From assembly GCA_030063045.1 (NCBI GenBank), contig JAQSEB010000087.1, positions 744,001-808,000 of the forward strand: a stretch of DNA of 64,000 bases. The letters run 5' to 3'. This document shows, one piece after another, positions 11,191 to 23,174 of this stretch (position 1 is the first letter of the stretch; each line of letters opens with the position of its first letter). The translations under genes were made by a program, and so were the position numbers. A model generated the notes under the pieces. The model saw only the letters and a list, made by a program, of their open reading frames with translations. It had not been told where the DNA came from and did no database searches. The stretch comes from Pratylenchus scribneri (taxonomy: Eukaryota; Nematoda; Chromadorea; Rhabditida; Pratylenchidae).

Positions 11191-11775
11191 CAGGGGTGGG
11201 GCCGGAATTCCGAATTCCGATTCCGAATGCCGGAATTCCGGTGTTTGAGTTCCGTTCCGATTCCGGTTCCGAAACGTGATCGAATTCCGAAAAATTCCGA
11301 AAAAAGCAAAGGGGGGACCCTTTGCTAGTTTCGAATAAAAATTTGGATTATTTATGGAAACGATTCCTTTTTTACCTTAAATTTCCTTCTTTTTTCTTAA
11401 CTAATATTTTTGTTCTGATAAATTTTATTAAAAATTAAGTTTACACAAGAAAATTTGAAGAAGCTCCTTTTTCTTCACCAAAACGTGCCACTTTATAATT
11501 TTAAAATTTGATGCTTTTTGAAATATCATTAAATAATTTTTGAAATAACATTGAATATAATTTTTTGGATAAAAATTTCGCTTTTTTGTAATTTTAGAAT
11601 TTTTTCCAATTTTTTAATGAGTTAAAAATTTTTTTGAAAAATTCCGAATTCCGATTCCGAAAGCCGGAATTCCGGTGTTTGAGTTCCGTTCCGATTCCGT
11701 TTCCGAAAAAAATTCCAATTCCGATTCCGAGACTAATTCCGATTCCGATTTTTTTGAGTTCCGGCCCCATCCCTG
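11191..11775. mobile_element. hAT-type MITE, 585 bp, intact ends
   Basis: An exact 8-bp target duplication, GCCCCGAA, flanks the element (11183-11190 and 11776-11783). The terminal inverted repeats are CAGGGGTGGGGCCGGAA and the complement of CAGGGATGGGGCCGGAA, 16 of 17 identical. CAGGG-type ends with an 8-bp duplication are diagnostic of the hAT superfamily. Subterminal blocks consist of reiterated TTCCGATTCCGAATTCC. The centre is AT-rich and non-coding, so it depends on a transposase elsewhere. Confidence 0.9.
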
Positions 11776-12067
11776 GCCCCGAAGGAGCGAAGAAGAAACA
11801 GCAGTCACACTTCCCTAGCTTAAGAAGAACGCCCGATAGGACCGTTCGACTAAGCTAGTAATAATAATAAATCAAATGGAATAAGCCCAAAAATATTCAT
11901 CGCATTAATATTTTTTACTTGCCTTTTGTTTTCAAATTTCAATAAAAATGACAGTGTGTGTTGTGTAGCTTATTTCGATAAACAAGAACAATAAAATCCA
12001 TTCTTCAACATTTAATATTATACATAATAAAAATTAATAATTGACAGAGAGTCACCGAAATACAAAA

Positions 12068-12202
12068 ATGAATGAGGAAAATACAAATATTCTAAGCGAA
12101 TTTAATAGCATGGGACAAAATATGAACCAGAAACTTTACGAATTAGAGAACAAATTGGGAGAGAAAAGGTCGTGGTTTGGAAGAAAAATTTCAAAAACAT
12201 AA
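12068..12202 (+). CDS. Possible 44-residue acidic/coiled-coil ORF
   Basis: An ATG-initiated frame of 44 codons (starting MNEENTNILSEF, ending SWFGRKISKT). The middle (NMNQKLYELENKLGEK) has heptad-like spacing. Codon choice looks more gene-like than the flanks, but it is short, isolated and unrecognised. It could be an exon of a larger gene. Confidence 0.25.
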   Translation: MNEENTNILSEFNSMGQNMNQKLYELENKLGEKRSWFGRKISKT

Positions 12203-13744
12203 AATGAGGAGAAGATGAAGAAAATGATTTTGATTGGGAATATTTATATTTAACACATTTTTAAAAATTTTTTCGGAGATATCTGTCAATTTTCTACTTT
12301 TTTTTTAAATGAAAGAAGAAGGATAAATGTTAAAAAAAATAAATTGAATTCTAGAAATCAGTAATATAAAAATATTTTTAAAAAATTTTCAAATATTTTA
12401 TTAAAGGATTTTTCATTGAATTTTAGAAAAATTTTACATGGTTTGACAGAGTTAAAAAAAAGAAATTTTTCCGGAAAATTTGTTAATATTATTAAATGGT
12501 CTATAGAATAATTCAGCATCCTTTTAATTTAATTTTTGTTGATATTTTTATATCAATGAATGAATTTATTTATATCAATTAGACGGTGATTAGGAATAGT
12601 AAGAGGATTGAAGCATTTCATTGCGCATCCTCAACATTTTAATACAATATAATTTACTAAAAAATATTGGCCACTATATTAGCAAAATATAAATTATAAC
12701 ACGAATTCCATTAATCGCCGTAAAAATAGGTCATGTTTTTAGAAGAACTATTAATTTTATGAATTGGTCATATCATTAAAAAGGTCAAAATAACTGAATA
12801 AACTCTACGCTTTAGAACAAATTTTTGTCCTAATTGTTCCCTGGGGGAATATTTTAAAATTTCTCTATTTGTGGTAAGAAGATTTAGAAATCGATGAAGA
12901 ATAAGTTTGGAGATGATATTTGAATTATTTTATTTGATTTTTTTCGTTATTTTTTGAAAAATTAAAAAATTTTTTTTACTCTTTTGTCCAAAATAACCGA
13001 AAAATTGGAAAAAAGGTAAAAAACGAAACCAAGCATTTTTTAAAAAATAAAACAAGATCGTCATTCTTCAGACCGATCTAAACTGAGAGGACTACGGTCT
13101 TAAATTGACTTAACTTTGAGCAAAAATTATTGCAATAATTTGTGCTAGAGAAGATGATGCTGGCCCACAAAGAGATAAAGGAATATTTGGAACAAAAATG
13201 AAATGAACCAAGAATTAATAACAAAACATCTATTTGATTTGAATGAATTCATTGAAATCTTGTATGAGTAACCAATTAATATTTGGTGAAAAGGGTTAAA
13301 ATTTTCTCGATTTTTTTGATATGCAAGTTAATTTTTAAAAGCAATTTTTCTCAAATAACATTTATCAGGTTGTTCTAGCATAAATGACTTGTTGTATTTT
13401 TATATTGCCAATAGATTTATCGGTAGAATTTGGAAATTTTGCCAAATTTTTGTGAACAACAATCACTTTCAATTTATTTCTTTAACTTTAACATTTTTCT
13501 TTTATAGAAGATTTTCTCACACATCTTCCTTCAATTCAGGGACAAAAAAACGTGTCTCGATCTACACATGCACAGGCGAGATTGCTGCAACAATTGTCAT
13601 TGGTGCTACATGCTAAAAATTATACATAAATAAAATATATTTAAAAAGCTAAGAGAAAACTAAAAATACCCCGATTCTTTTCAAAAAATATTTTTTACTT
13701 ATCGACAATATTCAATATGATTAATTTATTTAGATCGGTTAATA
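12203..13744. other. Mostly non-coding interval
   Basis: No complete gene. A possible terminal exon follows an acceptor-like TTTTATAG near 13500: one frame reads a Cys-rich end (DCCNNCHWCYML) and stops near 13631, but no upstream exon was found. The rest is AT-rich. Confidence 0.35.
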
Positions 13745-13939
13745 TTAAATTATGTAATTGCATTTGCAATCTCCACAAATTAATAGTAAAATCATCATTG
13801 CCCTAATAATATTCAAACGTTGGTTGGGATTTATGCAAACACGAGCGCCACCCTGCACAACATGTAATTGAATCACCAAAATTATGATCAGCAGGAGGAT
13901 TGAAAACAACATTGGGAAGGCATTTTTATTGGCAGCCAT
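13745..13939 (-). CDS. Small secreted peptide
   Basis: An ATG at 13939 opens 64 codons. Residues about 8-30 form a strong hydrophobic signal peptide (LFSILLLIIILVIQLHVV) followed by QGG and a short mature part with Cys (ARVCINPNQ). As an unspliced frame it ends ICGDCKCNYII. A 48-nt intron that removes the second hydrophobic stretch would keep the frame and give a compact Cys-containing tail ending NQHCKCNYII. Family unknown; it resembles short secreted nematode peptides only in general form. Confidence 0.45.
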   Translation of the reverse strand: MAANKNAFPMLFSILLLIIILVIQLHVVQGGARVCINPNQRLNIIRAMMILLLICGDCKCNYII

Positions 13940-14613
13940 TTTGTTCAGTGAATATTTTGCAGCCGAAGAAAATATGGAATTTGATAAAGTGGATGGGGTG
14001 GAAAATGATGGGTTTTTGTGACATTCCAAGAGGCTTATAAAGCCTCCCAAAAAATCAGATTTCTCTATTAAAACAAAAATTATTCAAATTAGTGGGCCAA
14101 AAAGTACGAAAAGTTTTATTTACTTTATTCTCCCTTATCAAAATTCAAAAATGATCCATCCAAAATGGCCAAAAAGTACGAAAAGTTTTGTTTGGCTTTA
14201 TTCTCCTTACCAAAATTCAAAAAAATGATCGATCCAAAAGACAAATCCCTTACGTTTGCCGGTAGGCCAAACTTCATTCCATCCAGTTCTCATTTTTCAT
14301 TGCCTCTTTTTTAAACAATAAATTCAATTTGACTATTTAAACTGATTTTTTTGTGAAATTTGTGATTTAAATTATTTGCATATCGAAAGAATGTCGAAAG
14401 AATTTAAATAAAATATTTGTAATATAATATAAAGCTTTTATAAATAGTATTTAATTTACTTTTTCTTCCTTTATTTGTTCAGGCTCTTATTATACTAGAT
14501 ATTTCATTCCTATCAATGATGTGGGTACAACTGAAAATGTATAAAAGCGATTAAACCATTTTGGAAAATGATATCAAACATTTATTCATTCAAAATTCAA
14601 TTAATTCCAAATA

Positions 14614-15425
14614 ATGTTTAAAAATTCCTCAAAAATATTGCTTCCCTTTTCAATTTTTCTGTTCTCATTTTTGGCTATTCAACATTTGAACGACGCAATC
14701 AAACTTGGGAATTTAAGTAAAAATTAAATGAGTGATTAATTTTAAATAATCATTTTTTAGATCAATGCGGGGAAATAAACAATTTCACTACCTCGTCCGG
14801 TCAAAATCAATCTTATAATTTTGTATGTCCCACCGGCTATAATTGCATTGATAAAATTTGCAAAAATGAGGTTATTATTTTCTATTTCTAAATTTATATA
14901 AATTAATCAAAAAATTTCCAAATTTTCATTTATTATTCTCATATTTTCAAAAAATTTAAAGATCTTAAAATTCATAACCAGTCCAAATTTTGAATTATTC
15001 GATCTTTAATTCATTGATGAAAATATTTTCTTGTTTAGCATTTCTTTTTAATAAAACTATAATTTTTAATTTTTATGCATATTTGCCCATATAAATTTAT
15101 TTTGAAGAATGGCACTGTGGTGGACAGTGTCGTCGACCGATGCCCAGTAGATGGGGAATGCCAAAACAATATAAATGCGGATTATTATTGCGGATTTTCA
15201 TTCACCCGAAGTGATAATTTCACTTATTATTTCAACTGCGCAAAAGGCCAACCAAGTTTCCCGATTAATTGTCTTGGCACACAATGTATCCAATATACAA
15301 CTGTACGACCGGCGATGATCACAAAATGCAATTTGGGTGGAATATGGATTCAGGCTGGCGAATGCCAGGGCACAAATTGTCCTGACGATTTGAAATGCGA
15401 AAGCTATTATGCCGGGGAACAATGA
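14614..15425 (+). CDS. Secreted Cys-rich protein, 176 residues
   Basis: Three exons (14614-14716, 14761-14870, 15108-15425) with matching phases. The N-terminus (residues 1-29) is a signal peptide with core LPFSIFLFSFLAI. The mature protein is Cys-rich, about 14 cysteines spread over two halves (NQCGEIN, VCPTGYNCIDKICKNE, then RCPVDGECQ, YYCGF, NCLGTQC, ECQGTNCPDDLKCESYY). It has at least three N-glycosylation-type sites and no predicted membrane anchor. I do not recognise the family. A secreted, disulphide-bonded extracellular role is the only supported inference. The neighbour on the opposite strand is another small secreted peptide. Confidence 0.7.
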
Positions 15426-16613
15426 AAGCGAACAAAATTAATGAGAGAAATATGATATAAATTGATTTTATCATTCCTAAAAAATGTTGAGAAAATGCTG
15501 TTGATAAATTTGTTTAAATAAATTTTTTGTTGATAGATTATATTTAATATTAATATATAATAATTTCGAATAATTTTGGTAGAAAATTCTAGTCATTTGT
15601 CAATGGTTGAAAGGGAAAATTAATTTAATTTATATTAATTTTCATTCATTTACACAAAAATTTTATTTATTTTGTTAATATCCTCGATTAATAAAAAATT
15701 TGATTCTTTATTTTTAATAATCATACTAAAATTATAATCAAGTGTTAAAACCGGAAGTTATTTCAATTGAAAGGTATAGGTAAAAATATTATGGACAAAA
15801 CTACATGGACTATACTCAACAAATTTGTTTTATAGAAAATAATTGACTATAAAAAAATATTATGATATGAATGAACAAAATAATTGGATGACCTAAGAAG
15901 TCGTACTATTTGATTTTTTTTAATAATTCATTGTATAGAATGAGTCTATTTTTCATATTGTAATAATAACCCAATTAATTTTGTTTCTTTTTTTTATAAA
16001 ATTGGCCAATAAATAAAATTGCTAAAAAAAGAAGAGAACTAAACTAAGGGAATTGCCATAATGGGGTCCAGTGAATAAAGAACAAACACATTTGAAAAAT
16101 AATTGGATAAATTATTGTATGTTTTTATTAATTGATAAATTATTTAATCTGCAGAAGATGAGGGTTATAAAAAATTCTTCTTAAGACCATAAAATTGATT
16201 AAATCGTAAATGATATTCTACGCTGTAATTAAAATTTACACATCTAAATTTTGGGCAATTTTTAAAAATTATTATTTTATAATATATTATTTTTTAAAAT
16301 ATCCCTCATTTCGGTTGCATTTAGTTTTTGATGAAATTTTGATCAAAATGGAATCAAATTAAACAATAACTTATCTGTAAATTTATTTAAATTATTCTGC
16401 TTATAAATTTACCTCCATTAAAATTTTTGGTTTATTTTTAAGTTATTTTTTTTACACCCGCGCCGATTAAATTAATTAAAATAAAAAATTTTCGGCATTA
16501 ACAAAGAAAAATTTTTAGTTAAATTATTTTTCATAATATCATAATTCGATGAAAAATCGTCTTTTCGACAAAATTAAAAAAAATAATTATTAAATTTTAA
16601 AAGATTTGATTTA
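15426..16613. other. Intergenic, AT-rich
   Basis: Nothing recognised on either strand. This is the interval between the secreted-protein gene and the srsx receptor and presumably holds the receptor promoter. Confidence 0.6.
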
Positions 16614-18599
16614 ATGCATTCAACATTTGGCTCTCCATATCCAAATGGCTCAATTTTAGATGAGGTAAAAAAAATGAGAATTATTTTTATAAATTCGAAT
16701 TAAAAAATTTTTTTTCATCGATTTGATGTTAATTTAATTCATTTTAAAAAAATAAAAAATTTTAAATTAACAAACTATGCATTTAAAAAGATTTTTTAAT
16801 TTTTTAAAATATGAACAATGCTTATAGAAATAAAAATGTTCATTAGGATATTTAAAAATTAAAATCGTTAATTGTTTGAAATAAAAAATTAATATTAATT
16901 CTGAATTAAATAGAAATATTTAGCTCTACCAAAAATATCATGACAGTGGTTTTTCGGCAAAATATTTTTTTGAATACTATGCTCCACAGTTTTATTGTGC
17001 ATTTATTGGCGTTCTATTGAATTTATCATTCATTTTTGTTTCAATTAAATCCAGGTAATAAATAAAAAGAATTAACTTTAATTTCCCCCCTTTTGCAAAA
17101 GATCAAAACTTCACAATCCTTTCAATGTTTTCATCGCCTACGAATCATTCACATCCATCCTATTCTCCTATGCATATCTGGCCGTTGCTTTTCTTCCGCT
17201 CTCTGGCCAAAATGTTGCGCATATGGAAATTTGCATTTTGTTAAAATTGCCCGGAGTACTAGGAGTATTAATGCAAAGCGGAATGATGTTTTTCATCAGT
17301 CTGGAAAGACTAATTTGCATAGTTTTCCCTCTTTGGTAAGCATAAATTTAATTTATGATAGAAAGTAGAATAAAATTACTAATTTTAAGTTATCAAAATA
17401 TAAAATTTGGATGGAAAAAATTCTATATTCAAACTGTTCTCTTTCTTGATGCTGCATTTTCCGGCACAATGGTCTCATTGATTTATTCAAATACATTGCC
17501 ATCGAATGAAAAGTAAAATTTAAACATTGAAGTTCATTAATATAACAATTATTACATATTTTATTTAAAATTTCAGATTCAAATTTCAAATTTACACAAA
17601 AATATAAATATGTTTTCACCAAATTTATTTTCACTAAAATTAAATTTTTTTCAATGTTAGAAAGGAAAAAAAAGCTTTTAACAAAAATAAAAAAATTTTT
17701 AAATATAAAAAATACGAATATAATTTCAAAAAATTTTTATGAAATTACTAATAAATATTTTCGAAAATATTTTAAAGAAATGCAAAGACCAAACATCTTA
17801 TTAGGAAATATTCATGAATAATAAATATTAATTTTTTGAAAATTTTTTATCTTAATAATTTTCTTGCCTTTTTAGTTATTATTATTTGTGTAATTTCAAT
17901 GACATCTACACAACAAATGCCAAAAAATGTTTGTATCAAGGAGTTATGTTTGCGCAAATATTGACATTTTCTATTTACGCCATCATTTTGCTTCTTATGA
18001 TCAAAGCCAGAATTCAACGAATAAAATGTAAAAAAGATTTTTTATATTATTAAAAGAAATCAAGCTATCATTTGAATAATCAATCAAAATATGTTAGAAA
18101 TCATTGACTTATTTATAGTAATCATAAGAAAATATTTAAGTATCTATTCTAAAAATAATTTTGAACTAAATTTTAGTAATGGACACGAAAAATATGCAAA
18201 TTCTTTGCTCTTTGAATGTTATTATGGCCATAATTTTCTTTGGTTGGCTAATCAACACCACCAGTCCATTTTATGTAGCCCTTTTCAAAATATCTGATGC
18301 GGATTGGTTAAAAATAAATCCATTCATTGCTTCAACAACAATTCTCGCTTCTTCATTGAATGGCCCTGTGCTCTTTGCATTAAGGTTTTTATATAATTTT
18401 TATTAAATTAATTAATTTAATGAATTTTAAATTTACTTTTTTATTTTATTAATAAATTTTTTTTTACAGCCAAGAATATCGAAAATGCTATGAAAATGTA
18501 TTTCCATGGTTATTTAAAAGAAATCAAACACAGCCAACATTAGCTATTCAAGTGATTTCATCAACTGCTGGTCGAATACAACAACAAATTCCAAATTGA
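16614..18599 (+). CDS. Serpentine chemoreceptor, srsx class
   Basis: Seven exons (16614-16664, 16924-17054, 17102-17335, 17390-17512, 17876-18027, 18177-18384, 18470-18599), all phases agree, 342 residues. Nematode srsx proteins are rhodopsin-like seven-TM receptors of sensory neurons. Visible landmarks: TM1 with a following SKLHNPFNVFIAYES (the HNPxN loop before TM2), TM3 ending FISLERLICIVFPLC (the E/DRY-like site), TM4 near LDAAFSGTMVSLIY, TM5 near VMFAQILTFSIYAI, TM6 near LNVIMAIIFFGWLI, and TM7 ending NGPVLFALSQEYRKCY, the srsx form of NPxxY. The length is normal for the family. The ligand cannot be inferred. Confidence 0.88.
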
Positions 18600-19890
18600 A
18601 TTATTTTTTAAACTTGATGAATTTTATGGAATGAATTTTAAAAAAAATTATCCTTTTTACTGAATTGATTATGTATTTTTTCATAATGCAAATTATTATC
18701 AACTAAATTAAATAATAAAATTTTTAAAATTTTCGGCAATTTTTCTTACTAAAATACTTTAAATCTTAATATAGTTTTTAGATTGGAAACATCCTAAATA
18801 AAATTAAGTAGAATTTCGAACCACAGTGGTTTTATAATTTCAGTGAATTTTATGGAGGTTTTTAAAACAAAATTAATTATGGTTCTAAAAAACAAAGAAG
18901 AGAATTTAATGATTAAAATTTTTAGCATAACAGAACGAGAAAGAAAAATTATTCTGGGAATTGAGTTTTAATATTAATTTCCTTATTATTTTAAATTAGA
19001 TTTTTTTCCAAATAATGATATTACAATATTTTATGAATTTAATAGCATGTAAATAAATCAGTGAAATTAAATTATATTTAAAAAAAGTTTTTTCATCCCT
19101 TTGACAATGTTCCCAATTCATGCCAACCCAATAAGCATACAAAAGTTATATTTTTTTTGCTCCAATGAATATTCAGACGCAAAATAGGATATTGCTACAA
19201 AAAACAATTCAGAATATCTAATTAATTCGTCTATATCCCTATAAAAATTGGTAGTTTTCTTTCTAATTGGGATAAAATTTTAAAATTTTACGGTCCAAAA
19301 AGCGAGGAATTTTTAATAAATTTGCAGATCATATTTGGCAAAATTTTGGCATTTGCTTTTACCAAAATATTTTACTAATAAGATGCCTAAATATTCACCG
19401 TATATTCATTTTTAGTTGTCAAATTTACCAAAGATAATTATATATATTAATGAAAATTTTAATAATATTTATTTCAAAAAATTAACCAACATTTTTCTCA
19501 ATTTCAAAAGAATTTTACAAATTTTTGCCAACCCACTTAGCACGCAATCAATTAATTATTTTGCGCCAATAGGCGCTAAGAAGTAGCATTATATTTTATA
19601 AACACTAGAATATATTATTTACAGTCTATAAATCTGCGCCTATTTTCCCATTAAAAATTAACTTTTCACATTTTAATTGGAACGAATAAAACTGAAATTT
19701 TGTGTAGCCTAATTAAAAAGTAAAGTCATAATAACTGCTTAATATTTTCATAGAATACATATGGAATTTCGAATCATTTCTTTCGAATATTACAAATGAA
19801 TATAAGATTTCATTTTGTCCAATTTTTATCAGACGAAATTTTCCATGTATTTTTCAAATATTATTATTAGTTCACAAAATAGAAAGATAT
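18600..19890. other. Intergenic, AT-rich
   Basis: No coding signal found. Short related motifs (CCAACCCA-TAAGCA near 19120, CCAACCCACTTAGCA near 19530) suggest decayed repeats. Confidence 0.5.
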
Positions 19891-19892
19891 AA

Positions 19893-20180
19893 CTGAAATG
19901 TAGGAATAATTTTATTCTATCTAAAATTAATCAAGAAAATCAAAACAATGAAAATGCACAAAACGAAAATAATGAAAATGTACAAAACAAAAACAATGAA
20001 AATGCACAAAACGAAAATAATGAAAATGCACAAAACATAAACAATGAAAATGCACAAAACAAAAACAATGAAAATGCACAAAACATAAACAATGAAAATG
20101 CACAAAACAAAAACAATGAAAGACATTATCGGCGCACAGCTCTTCATTCGTGCAAAATGGAAAAGTGTATGTTTTTTTAA
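19893..20180 (+). CDS. ORF with Asn/Glu-rich octapeptide repeats (partial gene?)
   Basis: An open frame of 95 codons without an ATG. Its core is seven tandem 24-bp units (19947-20114) encoding NENAQNEN-like octapeptides; positions 4, 7 and 8 vary (A/V, E/K/I, N). It ends with a basic, Cys-containing tail (ERHYRRTALHSCKMEKC). An acceptor-like AATCAAG lies just before the repeats, and a good donor (GT at 20167, reading GTATGT) lies in the tail, so this may be an internal exon. Length is conserved in multiples of three, which favours coding. Family unknown. Confidence 0.4.
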   Translation: MKCRNNFILSKINQENQNNENAQNENNENVQNKNNENAQNENNENAQNINNENAQNKNNENAQNINNENAQNKNNERHYRRTALHSCKMEKCMFF

Positions 20181-20431
20181 TGATTTATGCCATTTTTATA
20201 TCTTAAATAATTTTTTCCTATTCAAAAACTACCAAAAATCTTCAATTCTTGTAAAAACCTGGCATTTTTTGATACATAATTAATTAAATTATAAATGCTT
20301 AAAAATTGATATAATAAATATATAATTTTTTTTTCTAATTAAATACCACCTGTTGTTAAAATAAAGTTCTTATTTGAATGTTATAGTTTTATTTAACAAA
20401 AATGATTATTATTAAATAATTTTTAAATTTC

Positions 20432-20713
20432 ATGATTGAAAAAAATTATTATTCATCAAAAAATATAAATTATAATAAAAAAATAGATTCTATACGAAAA
20501 GAAGGAAAAATATGTATAAAATCAAACAACCAAGAATTGAACACTTATTCGATAATAATGTATTGCAATGATGTTAATTTAATGACTTTGTCCCTTTGGG
20601 AAGGAATACAAGAAAAAGGAAAATATTGTAATTATTTTTTGGTTGATTTACAATTTTGCGTTGGAGGAGATTTATTTTTCCAAGTTAAAATGACCAACCA
20701 AGTTTGCTTTTGA
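20432..20713 (+). CDS. Unrecognised 93-codon ORF
   Basis: An ATG-initiated frame ending at a TGA. The C-terminal half (YCNDVNLMTLSLWEGI then NYFLVDLQFCVGGD) has regular hydrophobic spacing and looks like folded protein. The N-terminal half is Asn/Lys-rich. It lies between the octapeptide-repeat ORF and the zinc-finger gene on the same strand and may be an exon of either. No family recognised. Confidence 0.35.
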   Translation: MIEKNYYSSKNINYNKKIDSIRKEGKICIKSNNQELNTYSIIMYCNDVNLMTLSLWEGIQEKGKYCNYFLVDLQFCVGGDLFFQVKMTNQVCF

Positions 20714-20853
20714 AATTTTATATTTAGAAAATATTTTTATATTATAAAATTAAATATATTTTATTTTTAATTAATTGAGAATGTTCTAATTAGAGCAAAA
20801 TTTAATTAAAAATTTAAAAAAAAATAAAATTTAATATTTGTTGGGAAAAATAA

Positions 20854-21656
20854 TTGAAAAATTATCAATTCCGTTTAAAGAATCTTCCATCCGAATCGAC
20901 AGCAAAAGACTCCGATGAGTCAATGGATGATAATGAACAAATTGCACCACTAGTCGAAGGGCATAAGAATCCATTGAATGAAAATGATCAAATTGCACCA
21001 TTACCCAAAAGGAAAAGACAAACGATTCAAATTAAAGTAATTCGATGGGACATTTGCATGATTTGAAGAAATAACAAAATAGACTAAAGCATCTATTGAT
21101 AATAGTATTTAATATTAATGATAGTTTAGCCAAAATTTTCATATATGAAATGGTTAAGAAATGGATGTATTTGGTACTGTTTTACTTTTGAGATGGGCAT
21201 ATTATTAGGACAGGGTCAATCATCAACATATACAAGAGTGGAATTCTTTAAATTTTTTTGTTTAAAAGCAACATCACTTTTTTTATTAGTAAAATAGACT
21301 TCAAAATAAAAAAAAACATTTATTCAATTTTATCAAATCCTAATTTCTTTTTAAAAATATCACTAAATACTTTTTAGACTTATAAACTATTAAAAGAGGA
21401 TTTGGACAATTATGCTAATTTCTTATTGCATTGGAACAATGAAAAGAAAATTTTCTGTGATAATTGTGGGTACGCTACCACGCGAAATTATAATTTGGTT
21501 AGACATCAGCAGAATTGTAAGAAATCTTCGTTTTTATGCGAAAATTGTACAAAAACTTTCGAAAATGAAAAACAATTGAACAAACATAAGAAAATATGCA
21601 ACAAAAAAGAAATTACTATACTGGATAGTGACGAAATGCCAATGCCAAAGAATTGA
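20854..21656 (+). CDS. Zinc-finger protein, 5' end uncertain
   Basis: Two exons (about 20854-21032 and 21379-21656) join at phase 0. The first encodes an acidic segment with two copies of EQIAPL/DQIAPL and a nuclear-localisation-like PKRKRQ. The second encodes two zinc fingers of C2HC type: FCDNCGYATTRNYNLVRHQ-QNC and FLCENCTKTFENEKQLNKHK-KIC, both keeping the F/L core. A nuclear nucleic-acid-binding role is likely. No ATG fits the first exon; the frame starts after an in-frame TAA, and an acceptor at TTTAAAG (about 20880) may begin it. A possible third finger follows the stop in another frame (see findings). Confidence 0.6.
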
Positions 21657-22131
21657 AGAAAAAGAGATGTGGAAATATTTGTGCAAGTAAATCTTATAAA
21701 TTTTTAAATCATCCTCAATGTTCGGATTTGCAGAAATTTTTTTTCTTTTAAATCATTCGATTAATTTGCTTTGTTTCCATTGTATTTATATAATTCAATT
21801 TTTCTGAAAATTTTAAACATAATCCTGCTTCCACATCTATAAAATAGAAATATAATTTTAAATCAAAATTTTTAAATTTCGATAAAAAAATTATTGATTT
21901 TACGCATTGAAATCAAATCAAAATTAAAAAAAACATGGAAAATTTTGAAAAAGATATTTGTTTTCATTTTCATCAGATTTTGAAATAAAATTACATTTTT
22001 CTTTTACTTTATATCATCATAAAGATATATTATTTTGGAATTTTGAAGGTAAGCACTTATAAGGGGATTATATTCTTATTAGGGTATGTTCTTGAGACTG
22101 CTGATGAGAAGGGGATGGAAAGAAATAAATA

Positions 22132-22221
22132 ATGGACGACGAAGATTTAGGTGAATATGGATGGATTCATGCCTGGAGCAATTTTGAAAGTCTTGAAGAT
22201 GCCGATTTGGCTCCCGAATGA
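22132..22221 (+). CDS. Possible acidic micro-ORF or terminal exon
   Basis: A 29-codon frame starting with ATG (MDDEDLGEYGWIHAW...LAPE) and rich in acidic and aromatic residues. It lies in a stretch of non-poor codon use between two gene-free AT-rich segments. It is too short to assign and could be a final exon. The rest of 21700-22290 shows nothing else. Confidence 0.2.
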   Translation: MDDEDLGEYGWIHAWSNFESLEDADLAPE

Positions 22222-22295
22222 GAAATGAATAAATGTAATATTATATATATTTTTTTATTTAAGTAAATATTATAATAAAAAATAAATTTTAATAA

Positions 22296-22493
22296 TTATT
22301 TGCAATCTTCTTCATTATTGACCCTTAAATTTGCACATTTCTTTGAATTAGCAACTGATTTTGGCTGCTGAGCATCTTGAAAATTGTTGCGAAAATTATT
22401 GCAAGTAGTAGACGATGATGATGCTGTGGGAGACAGAGAATGTGCCTCCGCTTCATCAATTTCAAATCTTAAATTTTTGGAATTATTTTTCAT
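22296..22493 (-). CDS. Possible small Ser/Asn-rich protein or last exon
   Basis: A 65-codon frame with an ATG at 22493 and a stop at 22296, followed on the minus strand by an AATAAA-like signal. It is hydrophilic, with an SPTASSSSTTCNNF stretch and a C-terminal NNEEDCK. Codon use looks coding, but no upstream exon was found and no family is recognised. Confidence 0.3.
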   Translation of the reverse strand: MKNNSKNLRFEIDEAEAHSLSPTASSSSTTCNNFRNNFQDAQQPKSVANSKKCANLRVNNEEDCK

Positions 22494-22639
22494 TTTAAAA
22501 TTATTTCAAAAAATTGAAAATTTCAAATTACTATTTAATATTAATTCAGGAGAGCATTTTCATATGTTAATTAGGAATGTTTTGTATACATGAATTTGCT
22601 TCCATTTTGTTCACAATTTATATCAATTATTGGTAAACA

Positions 22640-23033
22640 GGGGTTAATTACCTATGAGCGGGTAGTGAAAAAGCAGGTAATGGAGTAATGCAGATAACGG
22701 GACGGATATGCTACCCTCGAAAATTACCCGCTGTTACACACGACCCGCTCTCGTTTAGGTTACTGTATAATTTTTAAAAATTTTTTAAACAAATTTTAAA
22801 AAATTGCCAAAATAAAATAATTAAACTTTTTTGGGTACTAAAATCCTTTTTGGGCAGGATTGTCATTCACAAAATAAAAAAAAAATTCGGCATACAGATT
22901 AAAAAAAAATGGCAAAAATCCTAAAATAGGGTTTTCGGGTAGACGGGTTATTAAGGTGCGGGTAACGGGTCGGGTGATTTGCCCAAAATCATTGCGGTAC
23001 CCTGCTGACAACGGGTAATTAACCCTTAAACAC
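22640..23033. mobile_element. MITE with AGGGGTTAATTACC ends
   Basis: The left end GGGGTTAATTACC is mirrored at the right by GGGTAATTAACCC. Both ends are directly flanked by TAAACA, a probable partial target duplication. GGGTA/CGGGT pentamers recur internally near both ends. Non-coding. Confidence 0.6.
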
Positions 23034-23174
23034 AATGTCAACATTTGCCATTGGGATTAGGTCACATTTGACAAATGTTTTCATTGCCCTAATTAATTAA
23101 ATATGCAATGACAATAATTTCATAATTCATATGCATGTCTAGCATCAAAAATACTCGTTTTTTTAAAATTTTGA

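Noticed and set aside
11614..11858. Overlapping frames rich in Pro-Ile or Ser-Glu repeats
   Set aside because: They translate the TTCCGA iterations of the hAT MITE and stop at its edge; they are not protein.
22838..23044. Minus-strand open frame as a gene
   Set aside because: It lies across the inverse ends and GGGTA iterations of the MITE at 22640-23033, so it is repeat-derived.
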